This document shows positions 55,134 to 64,000 of a stretch of DNA of 64,000 nt, piece by piece. This DNA is from Geomonas sp. RF6 (GTDB lineage: Bacteria; Desulfobacterota; Desulfuromonadia; Geobacterales; Geobacteraceae), in NCBI RefSeq assembly GCF_021044625.1, contig NZ_CP087999.1, forward strand, positions 1,691,001-1,755,000, read 5' to 3'. The translations under genes were made by a program, and so were the position numbers. Each line of letters begins with the position of its first letter. The stretch's first letter is position 1. The notes under the pieces were generated by a model. It was not told the DNA's origin. It worked only from the letters and a program-made list of their open reading frames with translations, and did no database searches.

Positions 55134-57515
55134 TTGAAAGAGCCTGGTACCGATATACCGGACAATGTCCTCCTCACCTCCCTCGATGACCTCATCAACT
55201 GGGGGAGGGCCAACTCCTTGTGGCCGATGTTCTTCGGCCTCTCCTGCTGCTTCGTCGAAATGATGACCTCCTTCACCTCCCGCTACGACATCTCCCGCTT
55301 CGGCGCGGAGGTGCTGCGCGGCACCCCCCGGGAGGCGGACCTCATGGTTATCGCCGGTACCGTCTTCAAGAAGATGGCGCCGAGCATCCTGAAGCTCTAC
55401 GACCAGATGGCCGAGCCGAAGTGGGTCATCTCCATGGGGAGCTGCGCCAACTCCGGCGGGATGTACGACGTGTACAGCGTCGTGCAGGGGGCGAACCAGA
55501 TCCTGCCGGTGGACGTCTACGTACCGGGGTGCCCCCCCACGCCGGAGGCCTTCCTGGAAGGGCTCATGCTCTTGCAGAAGAAGATCAGGGCGGAGGAGCA
55601 CCCGGCCCGGCCGGTGCTGGGACTTTCCGGCGGGAGCCAGGGGACCAGCGCCCCGGTTCTGCTCGACGGTGTGACTAAATCTCGCGACACCAGGGGCCCC
55701 GGTATGGAATCTATCGCCATCCGGGGTTCTTCTATGCAGCCCCCCCGTTTTTACGCCCCGCGCTCCGACGACTTGTGGCGTCCCCCCCCTCCGAAACTCC
55801 CCTTTACCGACTTCGGCCTCGACGGAGAGCTCGAGGCGCTCTTCGGAGGGGAGGTCCGCCTCGACCCGGACGCCACAGATCTCCCCACCTACCGCGTCTC
55901 GCCAAAGGCAGTGCCGGATGTGCTGAAGCATCTGAAGACCCGCTCCGGCGGCGCCTTCAGGAGGCTCGAGGACATAGCCTGCGTCGACGAGTCCGCGCGG
56001 CGGGAGCGCGGCTCTTTCAAGGACTTCACCATCAACTATCACCTCCTCTCTTTCGAAAAGCCGGGGCGGCTGCGGATCAAGACGGAGCTGGAGGGGGAGT
56101 ACCCGGAGATGCCGTCGGTGACGGAGGTATTTCCGGTCGCCAACTGGTACGAGCGGGAGGCGTTCGACATGTTCGGGATCCGCTTCCCCGGGCACCCGAA
56201 GCTGCACCGTATCCTCATGCCGGACGACTGGCCCGGGCACCCGCTGCGCAAGGAGCACCCCGCCCGCGCGACGGAGATGCCCCCCTATACCGTCACGGAG
56301 GGGATGAAGCGGCAGGCGGCGCCTGCGACGGAATTCTTCGACAGGGTGGACGAGGAGACGCTCATCCTTAACCTCGGACCCCAGCACCCCGGGACCCACG
56401 GAGTCATCCGCTTCATCCTGAAGCTTTCGGGGGAGGAGATCGTCGATATCCACACCGACATCGGATTCCACCACCGCGCCGCGGAAAAGACGGGGGAGCG
56501 CCAGAACTGGCACCAGTACATGCCGTACACGGACCGGGTCGACTACCTCGCCGGCGTGCAGAACAACCTGGCATACGTGAACTCGGTGGAAAAGCTGTGC
56601 GGCATCGACATCCCGGACCGGGCGATCCACATCAGGGTCATGCTCGCGGAGCTTTTCCGGCTGGCAAGCCACCTGGTGTGGCTCGGCACCTTCGCGGCCG
56701 ACCTCGGCGCCATGACCCCGGTCTTTTACACCTTCACCGACCGGGAGAAGATCTTCTCCATCATAGAGGCGGTCACCGGGGCGCGGATGCACCCCGCCTA
56801 CTTCAGGATCGGCGGTGTCGCCGACGACCTGCCGGACGGCTGGCAGGATCTCGTGAAGGAAGTGCTGGAATGGCTCCCCCCGCGCATCGCGGAGTACGAA
56901 AAGCTACTCACCGGCAACCCCATATTCACCGCGCGGCTGAAGGGGGTTTCGGCAATCACCCTCGACCAGGCGATGGAGTGGGGGATCAGCGGCCCCAATC
57001 TGAGGGCGTGCGGCATCGACTGGGACTTGAGGAAGAAGATGCCGTACTGCGGCTACGACCGCTTCAACTTCGAGGTGCCGACCGCCGACACCGGCGACTG
57101 CATGGGGAGATATCTCGTGCGCATGGAGGAGATGAGGCAGTCGATCTCCATCGTGCGGCAGGCGGCCGAGGGGATGCCGGGGGGGCGCTGGGTGTCGAAG
57201 GATTACCGCTACGTCCTGCCGCAAAAGCACGACACGCTGCACGACATCGAGTCGTTGATCCATCACTTCGTGAACGCGACCCGGGGGATGTCCCCGCCGG
57301 TGGGGGAGTGCTACGCCCCGATCGAGGGCCCCAAGGGGGAGTACGGCTACTTCGTGGTCTCCGACGGCCTGCACACCGCCTATCGGATGCGCCTCAGGAC
57401 GCCGAGCTTCCCGCACATCCAGGCGCTCCCGGTCCTCAGCAAGGGGTGGCTCGTCGGCGACTTCCTGGCCATTATCGGCTCCATCGACTTCGTGCTGGGG
57501 GACCTCGACCGGTAA
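55134..57515 (+). CDS. nuoBCD: NADH-quinone oxidoreductase fused subunits B, C and D
   Basis: Single 793-residue chain joining three peripheral-arm subunits. The NuoB part (about 1-165) has the N2 cluster ligands: C38-C39 in [18 protein letters not shown] and [10 protein letters not shown]. The NuoC part (about 205-395) has [17 protein letters not shown] and [13 protein letters not shown]. The NuoD part (about 405-793) starts [16 protein letters not shown] and holds [23 protein letters not shown] and the closing [14 protein letters not shown]. The start codon is TTG at 55134 with TGGAG ahead. I recall the same fusion in Geobacter genomes. No internal stop or frameshift. Confidence 0.95.
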   Translation: MKEPGTDIPDNVLLTSLDDLINWGRANSLWPMFFGLSCCFVEMMTSFTSRYDISRFGAEVLRGTPREADLMVIAGTVFKKMAPSILKLYDQMAEPKWVISMGSCANSGGMYDVYSVVQGANQILPVDVYVPGCPPTPEAFLEGLMLLQKKIRAEEHPARPVLGLSGGSQGTSAPVLLDGVTKSRDTRGPGMESIAIRGSSMQPPRFYAPRSDDLWRPPPPKLPFTDFGLDGELEALFGGEVRLDPDATDLPTYRVSPKAVPDVLKHLKTRSGGAFRRLEDIACVDESARRERGSFKDFTINYHLLSFEKPGRLRIKTELEGEYPEMPSVTEVFPVANWYEREAFDMFGIRFPGHPKLHRILMPDDWPGHPLRKEHPARATEMPPYTVTEGMKRQAAPATEFFDRVDEETLILNLGPQHPGTHGVIRFILKLSGEEIVDIHTDIGFHHRAAEKTGERQNWHQYMPYTDRVDYLAGVQNNLAYVNSVEKLCGIDIPDRAIHIRVMLAELFRLASHLVWLGTFAADLGAMTPVFYTFTDREKIFSIIEAVTGARMHPAYFRIGGVADDLPDGWQDLVKEVLEWLPPRIAEYEKLLTGNPIFTARLKGVSAITLDQAMEWGISGPNLRACGIDWDLRKKMPYCGYDRFNFEVPTADTGDCMGRYLVRMEEMRQSISIVRQAAEGMPGGRWVSKDYRYVLPQKHDTLHDIESLIHHFVNATRGMSPPVGECYAPIEGPKGEYGYFVVSDGLHTAYRMRLRTPSFPHIQALPVLSKGWLVGDFLAIIGSIDFVLGDLDR

Positions 57516-57517
57516 AT

Positions 57518-57574
57518 CAGTCAGACAGGTCTGACCGGTCTGACAAGTCTGACCAGTCTGACCTGTCGGACTGT
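57518..57574 (+). repeat. 10-bp degenerate tandem repeat between nuoBCD and nuoE
   Basis: GTCTGACC/A units at about 10-bp spacing: CAGGTCTGAC, CGGTCTGACA, AGTCTGACCA, GTCTGACCTG, plus a diverged first copy. The run starts just after the nuoBCD stop and ends about 20 bp before the nuoE start. Confidence 0.85.
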
Positions 57575-57592
57575 GAGAGCAGAAGGGGCACC

Positions 57593-58081
57593 ATGATCCC
57601 AGAGAAACTGAAAAATGCCCTGCAGCAGCGTGTGGCAGCCGCGGTGACAGCGCGTGAGGCGGCGGTCGACGTCATGAAGGCGCTGCAGGGGCACTACGGC
57701 TGGCTGACCGACGAGGCGGTGGAGGAGGCGGCAGCGCTTCTCGGCCTCTCGACGCTGCAGGTGGAGGAGCTCGCCACATTTTACGAAAAGATCTACCGCC
57801 GCCCGGTGGGAAAGAAGGTGATCCACGTCTGCGACTCCATCTCCTGCTGGTGCGCCGGGAGCGGCGAGGTCCTTGAGCGCCTGAAGGAGAGGCTCGATGT
57901 GGAAATCGGCGGCACCACCTCTGACGGAGCCTTCACACTCATCCCCTGTTGCTGTCTCGGCATGTGCGGCGACGGCCCGGCCCTTTCGGTGGGCGAGACG
58001 CAGTACGGCCATGTGACAGCGAAGCGGGTCGACGAGATTCTGGAACTGGAGCGCCAGGCGCTGGCGCGCTACGGGAAATAA
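57593..58081 (+). CDS. nuoE: NADH-quinone oxidoreductase subunit E
   Basis: Thioredoxin-like 2Fe-2S subunit of the NADH-oxidising module. 162 residues from ATG 57593, with AGAAGGGG upstream. The cluster ligands are in CDSISCWCAG and PCCCLGMCGDGP (C-x4-C, then C-x3-C). The helical N-terminal half (YGWLTDEAVEEAAALLGLST) is normal. Confidence 0.94.
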   Translation: MIPEKLKNALQQRVAAAVTAREAAVDVMKALQGHYGWLTDEAVEEAAALLGLSTLQVEELATFYEKIYRRPVGKKVIHVCDSISCWCAGSGEVLERLKERLDVEIGGTTSDGAFTLIPCCCLGMCGDGPALSVGETQYGHVTAKRVDEILELERQALARYGK

Positions 58082-58096
58082 CCGCAAGGGTAAGGC

Positions 58097-59365
58097 ATGG
58101 AACTTCTCCTCTTCAGACATAACCGCTCCGGGCGCAGCGTCACCTTCGAGGAGTACCGCGCGGAGGGCGGCTTTGAGGGGCTGAAGCAGGCGCTGGGCAT
58201 CTCCCCCGCCGAGGTGCAACAGGCGGTGATGGACTCCGGGCTGCGCGGCCGCGGCGGGGCCGGCTTCCCTACCGGCCGGAAGTGGTCCTTTGTTCCGAAG
58301 GACGCACCGGGGGCGCGCTGGCTCATCTGCAACTGCGACGAGATGGAGCCCGGAACGTACAAGGACCGGGTCCTCCTTGAAGCGAACCCCTACTCCCTCG
58401 TGGAGGGGATGGCTATCGCCTGCTACGCCCTCGGAGTCCGGCACGCCTTCGTCTTCATCAGGCGCGACTATGAGAAGGCGGCGCAGAATGTGGAAAAGGC
58501 GATCGCCGAGGCGCACCGGGCGGGGTTCCTCGGGGAGAAGCTTCTGGGGAGCGACTTCTCCGTCGACATCGACGTGCACCTCTCCGCCGGCCGCTACATC
58601 TGCGGCGAGGAGACGGCGCTGATGAACGCGCTCGAGGGGAAGAGGCCGAACCCGCGGTCGAAGCCCCCCTTCCCGGCGGTGAAGGGGCTCTGGGGGGGAC
58701 CTACGGTGGTGAACAACGTGGAGACACTTGCCAATGTCCCGGCGATCATCGCCCGCGGCGCGGCGTGGTTTAAGGGGCTTGCCGCCACACCGGAGGGGGC
58801 CGGCACGAAGCTCTTTTGCACCAGCGGCTCGGTGAACAACCGCTGCTGCATCGAGCTCCCCATCGGTACGACGCTCGGCGAGATTATCGAGGGACCGTGC
58901 GGCGGGATGCTCCCGGGAAAGAGGTTCAAGGCGTGCATCCCCGGGGGTGCGTCGACCCAGTTTCTGACCCCGGACCACCTGAACCTCCCGATGGACTTCG
59001 ACACCGTCGCGAAGGCGGGCTCGCGCCTCGGCACCGGCGCCGTCATCGTCTTTGACGAGGATACCTGCCTCGTCGGCGCCACCCTGAACCTCATCACCTT
59101 CTTCGCCCGCGAGTCGTGTGGCTGGTGCACGCCGTGCCGGGAGGGGCTCCCCTACGTGAAGGAGATCCTGACGCGGATCGAGACGGGGCGCGGCGAGGAG
59201 GAGGACCTCGGGCTCCTGCGGGAGCATATGAAATACCTCTACTTCACCTTCTGCGCCCTCGCGCCGGGGGCGATGGGTCCGCTGGAGGGGCTCTTCAACC
59301 ACTTTGAGGACGAGATCAGGGAGCACATAACGAAGAGACGCTGCCCCTTCAGAAGACACGTCTGA
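58097..59365 (+). CDS. nuoF: NADH-quinone oxidoreductase subunit F (NADH/FMN-binding)
   Basis: Takes electrons from NADH via FMN and a 4Fe-4S cluster. 422 residues. The NADH loop is GLRGRGGAGFPTGRKWSF, the FMN region reads NCDEMEPGTYKDR and GRYICGEETALMNALEG, and the cluster motif is SCGWCTPCREG plus a distal Cys near the C-terminus (FTFCALAPGA). It starts 15 bp after nuoE. Confidence 0.96.
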   Translation: MELLLFRHNRSGRSVTFEEYRAEGGFEGLKQALGISPAEVQQAVMDSGLRGRGGAGFPTGRKWSFVPKDAPGARWLICNCDEMEPGTYKDRVLLEANPYSLVEGMAIACYALGVRHAFVFIRRDYEKAAQNVEKAIAEAHRAGFLGEKLLGSDFSVDIDVHLSAGRYICGEETALMNALEGKRPNPRSKPPFPAVKGLWGGPTVVNNVETLANVPAIIARGAAWFKGLAATPEGAGTKLFCTSGSVNNRCCIELPIGTTLGEIIEGPCGGMLPGKRFKACIPGGASTQFLTPDHLNLPMDFDTVAKAGSRLGTGAVIVFDEDTCLVGATLNLITFFARESCGWCTPCREGLPYVKEILTRIETGRGEEEDLGLLREHMKYLYFTFCALAPGAMGPLEGLFNHFEDEIREHITKRRCPFRRHV

Positions 59366-59384
59366 GGCAGGAACAGAGAGGGTC

Positions 59385-61346
59385 ATGCCGAAGCTCATCA
59401 TAGACGACATAGAGGTGGAGGTAGCGCCAGGGACGAGCGTGCTCGAGGCGGCGCGCAGCGTCGGGATCGTCATTCCCCACTTCTGCTACCACCCCGCCCT
59501 CGCCATCGCCGCGGCCTGCCGCCTGTGCGCCGTCAAGGTTCTCGAGGGGCCGGTGAAGGGGATCCAGATGTCGTGCGCACTGGCATCCGCTGACGGGATG
59601 GTCGTGTCCACGAGGGACCCCGAGGCGCTGAAGATGCGCAGCCTGGTGATAGAGTGGCTCATGCTGAACCACCCCCACGACTGCCCCGTGTGCGACGAGG
59701 GGGGGGAGTGTCTCCTGCAGGATTACACCATCGCCGGCGGCCACGGCCTGCGCCGATACCAGGGAAAGAAGCGCACCTTCCAGAACCAGTACCTCGGCGA
59801 ATACATCTACCACGAGATGAACCGCTGCATCGAGTGCTACCGCTGCACCCGCTTCTACCAGGAGTTCGCCGGCGGCACCGACTTCGGCCCGACCGGGATT
59901 GCCGGAAGGGTCTACTTCGGTCGCGCCGCAGACGGCCCGCTGGAATCCCCCTTCTCCGGAAACCTTCTCGACATCTGCCCCACCGGCGTCTTCACCGACA
60001 AGACCGCCCGCTTTCGCGCCCGCTACTGGGATTACGAGATGGCCTCCTCCGTCTGCCCCGGATGCTCCATGGGGTGCAACCTGACCCCTCAGTGCTACCA
60101 GCGCGAGCTCATCAAGATCTCGGCGCGCCGAAACGACGAGGTGAATGGCTGGTTCATCTGCGACAGGGGGCGCTTCGAGACGAAACCGGCGGTGAACGCT
60201 CCGGAGAGGCCGCGCTTTGCGCTGGTGGATGGGGGCAGGGTGACACCGGACGAGGCGATCGAGGCGCTTGCTGCGAGGCTGAAAAAGTTCGTCGAGGTGC
60301 ACGGAGCGGAAAGGCTCGCCATCGCAGGCTCCCCCCGCCTCTCCCTGGAGGGGGGGATCCTACTCTCCCGCCTTGCCGCACTCTTTCCCGGCGCGTCCCT
60401 GTGCTACTTCGCGGAGAGTTCAGATGGGGATGCTAGCGGAGCAGCCGTGAAGGGGATGACAGGTGAGAGATGTGCCTCCCCGGTGGAGGTCGCGGGGGCG
60501 GACTGCATCGCCGTCACCTGCAGCGATCTCATGGAGCAGGCCCCGGTCCTCTCCCTCTTTGTGCGGCAGGCATGGCTGAAGGGTGCAAAGATCTTCCTGG
60601 TAGCGCGGGAGCCGGACCGCAAAAAGCTCGCGCGCCTCCCCTTTGAGTGCAGTGTGGTCCCATCTCTCCATGAGGTGCCGCTCTCCGAGGCGAAAAAGGG
60701 AGTTATCGTAGGGTACGGGCCTGAGATGGAAACGGCCGCTATCGAGGGGGGTGAAGGGACCCAGATGGCGATCCTCCTCCCCGGGCCGAATGCCTTCGGG
60801 GCCGCCCTCCTTGCCAGTGAGCACGGTGCGGTGACTCTTTCGGAGGCGGTCTCCCGCGGGGTGCAGGGGGTAGTGGCGGTGGAGGCGGACCTGCCGGAGG
60901 ATCTTCTTTCATCCGTCACTATGATCGGCGCTGTCGATTGGCGCGCCACTCCCGCCGCGAGCGGTGCCGGGGTCTTTCTCCCGTCATCCGCCTGGCCGGA
61001 GTCGGACGGCATCTACATCAACTACGCAGGGAGGGCGCAGCGCTTCAGGCGGGCGATGCGCCCCGGTTTGCCGCTGCGCGGCCTCGATCCCCTCTACTAC
61101 CGCGATACCGGCCGGGTCAGGGAAGAGACGCCGCCGGAGGGGACAATAGCGCTGCACCCGCCGAGGATCTTCCGCACTGCCCCGCCGGGAGGTGAGGCGT
61201 GCGAGGCGTGGCGCATCGTGGCCACCCTCGTGGAGAAGCTCTCCGGAGAAACGGTGCAGGAGCCGCTGACGGGAAAATGGAGTGCCTTGAGCGATCTCAG
61301 CTCCGAAGGGAAGGGTCGCACGGTGTGGGAAGCGATGCAGCTCTGA
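59385..61346 (+). CDS. nuoG: NADH-quinone oxidoreductase subunit G
   Basis: Iron-sulfur electron wire from NuoF toward NuoB. 653 residues, shorter than E. coli NuoG (about 900). A 2Fe-2S ferredoxin domain (PHFCYHPALAIAAACRLC), the His/Cys cluster HDCPVCDEGGECLLQD, and the next set CIECYRCTRFYQ are present, then CPGCSMGCNLTPQC. The molybdopterin-like C-terminal half is present but truncated compared with long forms. Confidence 0.95.
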   Translation: MPKLIIDDIEVEVAPGTSVLEAARSVGIVIPHFCYHPALAIAAACRLCAVKVLEGPVKGIQMSCALASADGMVVSTRDPEALKMRSLVIEWLMLNHPHDCPVCDEGGECLLQDYTIAGGHGLRRYQGKKRTFQNQYLGEYIYHEMNRCIECYRCTRFYQEFAGGTDFGPTGIAGRVYFGRAADGPLESPFSGNLLDICPTGVFTDKTARFRARYWDYEMASSVCPGCSMGCNLTPQCYQRELIKISARRNDEVNGWFICDRGRFETKPAVNAPERPRFALVDGGRVTPDEAIEALAARLKKFVEVHGAERLAIAGSPRLSLEGGILLSRLAALFPGASLCYFAESSDGDASGAAVKGMTGERCASPVEVAGADCIAVTCSDLMEQAPVLSLFVRQAWLKGAKIFLVAREPDRKKLARLPFECSVVPSLHEVPLSEAKKGVIVGYGPEMETAAIEGGEGTQMAILLPGPNAFGAALLASEHGAVTLSEAVSRGVQGVVAVEADLPEDLLSSVTMIGAVDWRATPAASGAGVFLPSSAWPESDGIYINYAGRAQRFRRAMRPGLPLRGLDPLYYRDTGRVREETPPEGTIALHPPRIFRTAPPGGEACEAWRIVATLVEKLSGETVQEPLTGKWSALSDLSSEGKGRTVWEAMQL

Positions 61347-61371
61347 CTCGAAGAACCTTTTGCGGGGACAC

Positions 61372-62361
61372 ATGAGTCTGGACACGATCGACATACTGTT
61401 CATGCTGGGAAAGATCCTGGCGCTCTACTTCGTGGTCCTCACCCTGGCGGCGTACCTCGTCTACGCGGAGCGCCGCCTCCTGGCCCGCATCCAGGACCGC
61501 ATCGGCCCGAACCGCGTCGGTCCCATGGGACTCCTTCAGCCTCTCGCCGACCTCATCAAGATGCTCACAAAGGAAGACATGATCCCCGCAGGTGCCGATC
61601 GCCGGCTCTTCGCCATGGCCCCCGCCATGGCCGCCATCCCCGCCATCCTCACCTTCTCGGTCATCCCGGTCGCCGCCCCCCTCACCATCGCCGGGCACCA
61701 GGTAAACATGCAGATCGCCGACCTCGACGTGGGGCTCCTCTTCTTCCTCGCCCTCTCCTCCATCGCCGTCTACGGCATCGCGCTCGGGGGGTGGGCCTCC
61801 AACTCCAAGTACGCCCTCCTCGGCGGGATACGCGGGCTCTCCCAGCTTATCTCCTACGAGCTCTCCATGGGGCTCTCCCTCGTCCCGGTGGTCATGCTCG
61901 CCCGATCGATGCGCCTCTCCGACATCGTGAACGCCCAGGCGCAGATGCCCTTCATCGTGTACCAGCCGGTGGCCTTTCTGATCTTCCTGGTCAGCATCGT
62001 CGCCGAGTGCCGCCGCATCCCCTTCGATCTTCCGGAGGCGGAGGGGGAGCTCGTCGCCGGCTTCCACACCGAGTACTCCGGAATGCGCTTCGGCCTCTTC
62101 TTCGTCGGGGAGTATATCAACATCATCGCGCTCGGCGCTCTCGCCTCCGTCTTCTTCCTCGGGGGGTGGCGCGGGCCCCTTCTCCCCCCCATCGTATGGT
62201 TCTTCGTGAAGGTCTTTTTCTTCTGCTTTCTCTTCATCTGGCTCAGGGGAACCTTGCCGCGCCTGAGATACGACCAGCTGATGCACTTCGGGTGGAAGTT
62301 CCTCACCCCCCTTGCCGTCGTTAACATCCTGGCCACCGGGTGGTGGCTGGCTCTTCGGTAG
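61372..62361 (+). CDS. nuoH: NADH-quinone oxidoreductase subunit H
   Basis: Membrane subunit forming much of the quinone channel. 329 residues from ATG 61372. It has about eight membrane helices, with RIQDRIGPNRVGPMGLLQPLADLIK and RIPFDLPEAEGELVAGFHTEY, the signature loop facing the peripheral arm. The ankyrin-repeat gene follows 34 bp downstream. Confidence 0.96.
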   Translation: MSLDTIDILFMLGKILALYFVVLTLAAYLVYAERRLLARIQDRIGPNRVGPMGLLQPLADLIKMLTKEDMIPAGADRRLFAMAPAMAAIPAILTFSVIPVAAPLTIAGHQVNMQIADLDVGLLFFLALSSIAVYGIALGGWASNSKYALLGGIRGLSQLISYELSMGLSLVPVVMLARSMRLSDIVNAQAQMPFIVYQPVAFLIFLVSIVAECRRIPFDLPEAEGELVAGFHTEYSGMRFGLFFVGEYINIIALGALASVFFLGGWRGPLLPPIVWFFVKVFFFCFLFIWLRGTLPRLRYDQLMHFGWKFLTPLAVVNILATGWWLALR

Positions 62362-62395
62362 CTGTTGTTGCCATGCAATCGCAAAAGGAGGAACT

Positions 62396-62845
62396 ATGAA
62401 CACGACAGTTGTAACGGAATCGGGAGAGGCATTCGTGCAAACGGTGGATGAAGTGGATCGCTACGGGCACACCCAGCTCATGCTGGCGGCCCGCGACGGC
62501 GATCTCCCCCTCACCAGGGACCTTCTGCAGAGCGGCGCGAACCTCGCGGCCCGCAGCGACAAGGGGAAGACTGCCCTGCACTATGCAGCCGCCAACGGCA
62601 GGGCGGAAGTGGTGCAACTCCTTCTCGCCAACGGGGCCGATATCGACGCGCGCGACTGGCAGGGGCACACCCCGCTGATGCTCGCCGCCAACTACGGCTG
62701 CACCCAGACCGTCGACGTCCTTATCAGTAATGGCGCCGATATCCTCGCGACGACTCCGGCCGGAAACACCGCCATGGTCTACGCCGAATGCAACCGCCAC
62801 TCCCAGAGTCTCAGCCTCCTGATGCGGTCACTGCGCCCAAGCTAG
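62396..62845 (+). CDS. Ankyrin-repeat protein inserted in the complex I operon
   Basis: 149 residues from ATG 62396, preceded by the strong ribosome site AAAAGGAGGA. After a 20-residue lead come four ankyrin repeats: YGHTQLMLAARDGDLPLTRD, KGKTALHYAAANGRAEVV, QGHTPLMLAANYGCTQTV and AGNTAMVYAECNRHSQSL, about 33 residues each. There is no signal peptide and no membrane segment. It is a pure protein-interaction scaffold. It sits 34 bp after nuoH and 16 bp before nuoI in the same direction, so it is co-transcribed. The partner is unknown; an assembly or regulatory role for complex I is inferred from position only. Confidence 0.9.
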   Translation: MNTTVVTESGEAFVQTVDEVDRYGHTQLMLAARDGDLPLTRDLLQSGANLAARSDKGKTALHYAAANGRAEVVQLLLANGADIDARDWQGHTPLMLAANYGCTQTVDVLISNGADILATTPAGNTAMVYAECNRHSQSLSLLMRSLRPS

Positions 62846-62861
62846 CGGCACCGGAGGAGCC

Positions 62862-63392
62862 ATGTCGGTCATCAAGGACATCCAGGAAATCCTTACTGGG
62901 CTCTCCATCACCCTCGGGCACATGCTCAAGAAGCCTGTCACCGTCCAGTACCCGGAAGTGAAGCGTCCTCTCCCGGAGCGCTTCCGGGGGGGGATCGTGC
63001 TGACCCGGGACCCCGACGGGGGGGAGCGTTGCGTCGCGTGCTATTTGTGCTCCGGCGCATGTCCGGTAGACTGCATTTCAATGGCGGCGGCCGAAGGGGA
63101 AAACGGCCGCCGCTACGCAGCCTGGTTTCGCATCAACTTCGCCCGGTGCATCCTCTGCGGCATGTGCGCGGAGGCGTGCCCCACCCTCGCGATCCAGATG
63201 ACCCCGGGGCAGGTCCCGGTGCTGCGCGACGTCCTTGGGCTGGTGGCCGAGAAGGAAGATCTCCTCATCGACGGCACCGGGAAGGATCCGAACTACAATT
63301 TTTACGAGCACGCGGGGATAGGAGTGGTGAAGCCCCGCGGCGGCAACCCCGGCGAGATGCCGCCGGCCGATCCGCGCACCCTCCTCCCGTAA
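62862..63392 (+). CDS. nuoI: NADH-quinone oxidoreductase subunit I
   Basis: Two-cluster ferredoxin subunit linking NuoG to NuoB. 176 residues. The two 4Fe-4S motifs are CVACYLCSGACPVDC and CILCGMCAEACPTLA. The helical lead MSVIKDIQEILTGLSITLGHM binds the membrane arm. GGAGGAGCC precedes the ATG. Confidence 0.96.
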   Translation: MSVIKDIQEILTGLSITLGHMLKKPVTVQYPEVKRPLPERFRGGIVLTRDPDGGERCVACYLCSGACPVDCISMAAAEGENGRRYAAWFRINFARCILCGMCAEACPTLAIQMTPGQVPVLRDVLGLVAEKEDLLIDGTGKDPNYNFYEHAGIGVVKPRGGNPGEMPPADPRTLLP

Positions 63393-63410
63393 CGGAATAT
63401 CAGGAGCACC

Positions 63411-63896
63411 ATGGAAGCGGTCATCTTCTACATACTCGCCGCAATGACGCTGCTCGGCACCTTCTGCGCCATCACGGAGAAGCACGCGGTGCACGCCATC
63501 ATCTACCTGGTGACCTCCTTCTTCGCACTGGCGATCATCTTCTACCTCCTCGGCGCGCCGACCGTCGCCGCCTTCGAGGTCATCATCTATGCCGGCGCCA
63601 TCATGGTCCTCTTCCTCTTTGTCATCATGATGCTCGACCTGAGCCACCCGGAGCGGATGAATATCCCCCGCCCGAGGGACTGCTGGCCGGCGCTCGTCAT
63701 CTTCGCCGTCATCTGCGGCTCGGTGCTCGTCCTTGCCGCCAGCCATACCCCCGCCATCGCCCCCCCCTTTCGCGGCGTGACGGTGCGGGAGTTCTCGCTG
63801 GGGCTCTTCCGCCGCTACGGCGTCGCGGTCGAGCTCATCTCCATGCAGCTTCTCTTCGCCCTGGTCGGGGCGCTCTACCTCGGGAGGCGGCGATGA
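63411..63896 (+). CDS. nuoJ: NADH-quinone oxidoreductase subunit J
   Basis: Membrane subunit of complex I. 161 residues with five helices. The conserved second and third helices read HAVHAIIYLVTSFFALAIIF and FEVIIYAGAIMVLFLFVIMM. Its stop overlaps the nuoK start as ATGA. Confidence 0.95.
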   Translation: MEAVIFYILAAMTLLGTFCAITEKHAVHAIIYLVTSFFALAIIFYLLGAPTVAAFEVIIYAGAIMVLFLFVIMMLDLSHPERMNIPRPRDCWPALVIFAVICGSVLVLAASHTPAIAPPFRGVTVREFSLGLFRRYGVAVELISMQLLFALVGALYLGRRR

Positions 63897-64000
63897 GCAT
63901 ACCCCTTTATCACGTCCTCGTTCTCGCCACCCTCATCTTCGCCATGGGACTCGGCTGCGTCGTCGTGTGGCGCGCCAACGTCATCATGATGCTCATCGGG
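63893..64000 (+). CDS. nuoK: NADH-quinone oxidoreductase subunit K, cut by window edge
   Basis: First 36 residues only: starts MSIPLYHVLVLATLIFAMGL and continues into the conserved helix with RANVIMMLIG. The frame is open to the last base. The ATG overlaps the nuoJ stop. The rest of the operon (nuoL, M, N expected) lies outside. Confidence 0.9.
   Translation, partial: MSIPLYHVLVLATLIFAMGLGCVVVWRANVIMMLIG

Overview
The window is a contiguous piece of a GC-rich, Gram-negative bacterial chromosome. Gene content points to the Geobacteraceae (Desulfuromonadota): a fused NuoB-C-D complex I subunit, a one-piece pyruvate:ferredoxin oxidoreductase, a flavodiiron protein, a PilT-type ATPase, DUF4388/GAF and MshEN/GAF proteins, and many outer-membrane and periplasmic proteins. 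A complete citrate-lyase operon would suit the Citrifermentans/Geomonas side of the family; that placement is inference. I see no prophage, CRISPR array, integrase or intact insertion sequence. The apparent mobile material is small, non-coding repeats.

Layout. 1-9.4 kb: mostly minus-strand housekeeping genes (priA, cut by the window edge; flavodiiron protein; RhlE-like helicase; pyruvate kinase; HU; class A penicillin-binding protein). 9.7-16.3 kb: a DUF3187 envelope protein, then citC-citD-PPC protein-citE-citF-citX-citG, tightly overlapping. 16.4-24.9 kb: a DUF4388/GAF protein with a PilT-like ATPase, a DUF480 protein, a periplasmic lytic transglycosylase, a rhomboid-like protein, a CopC-like plus CAP-domain pair, a SrkA-type kinase and small proteins. 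25-33 kb: uvrA, a pentapeptide-repeat protein, a cold-shock protein and the pyruvate:ferredoxin oxidoreductase. 33-36.3 kb: a minus-strand cluster tRNA-Ser, 4.5S RNA, dnaX, ybaB, recR. 37-42.5 kb: mfd followed by two parvulin-type periplasmic foldases. 42.9-54.5 kb: scattered metabolic and regulatory genes with many repeats between them. 54.6-64 kb: a complex I operon, nuoA-nuoBCD-nuoE-F-G-H, an ankyrin-repeat gene, nuoI-J-K, running off the right edge.

How the genes fit together. The cit genes encode all three lyase subunits, the acetyl-ligase and both prosthetic-group enzymes, so active citrate lyase could be made here, although no citrate transporter or oxaloacetate decarboxylase is nearby. 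The oxidoreductase supplies reduced ferredoxin from pyruvate, pyruvate kinase supplies pyruvate, and complex I oxidises NADH. The mfd, uvrA, priA, recR, dnaX and ybaB genes cover repair and replication.

Non-coding structure is the richest source of unexplained signal. There are two REP doublets and two REP singlets whose sequence resembles the classical enterobacterial REP. Two families of roughly 110-180 bp C/G-rich inverted-repeat elements are present, each with two full copies and several fragments, together with a nested element at 45.3-45.5 kb. The two most interesting coding observations are accessory genes embedded in conserved operons: the ankyrin-repeat gene inside nuo and the PPC/DUF296 gene inside cit.
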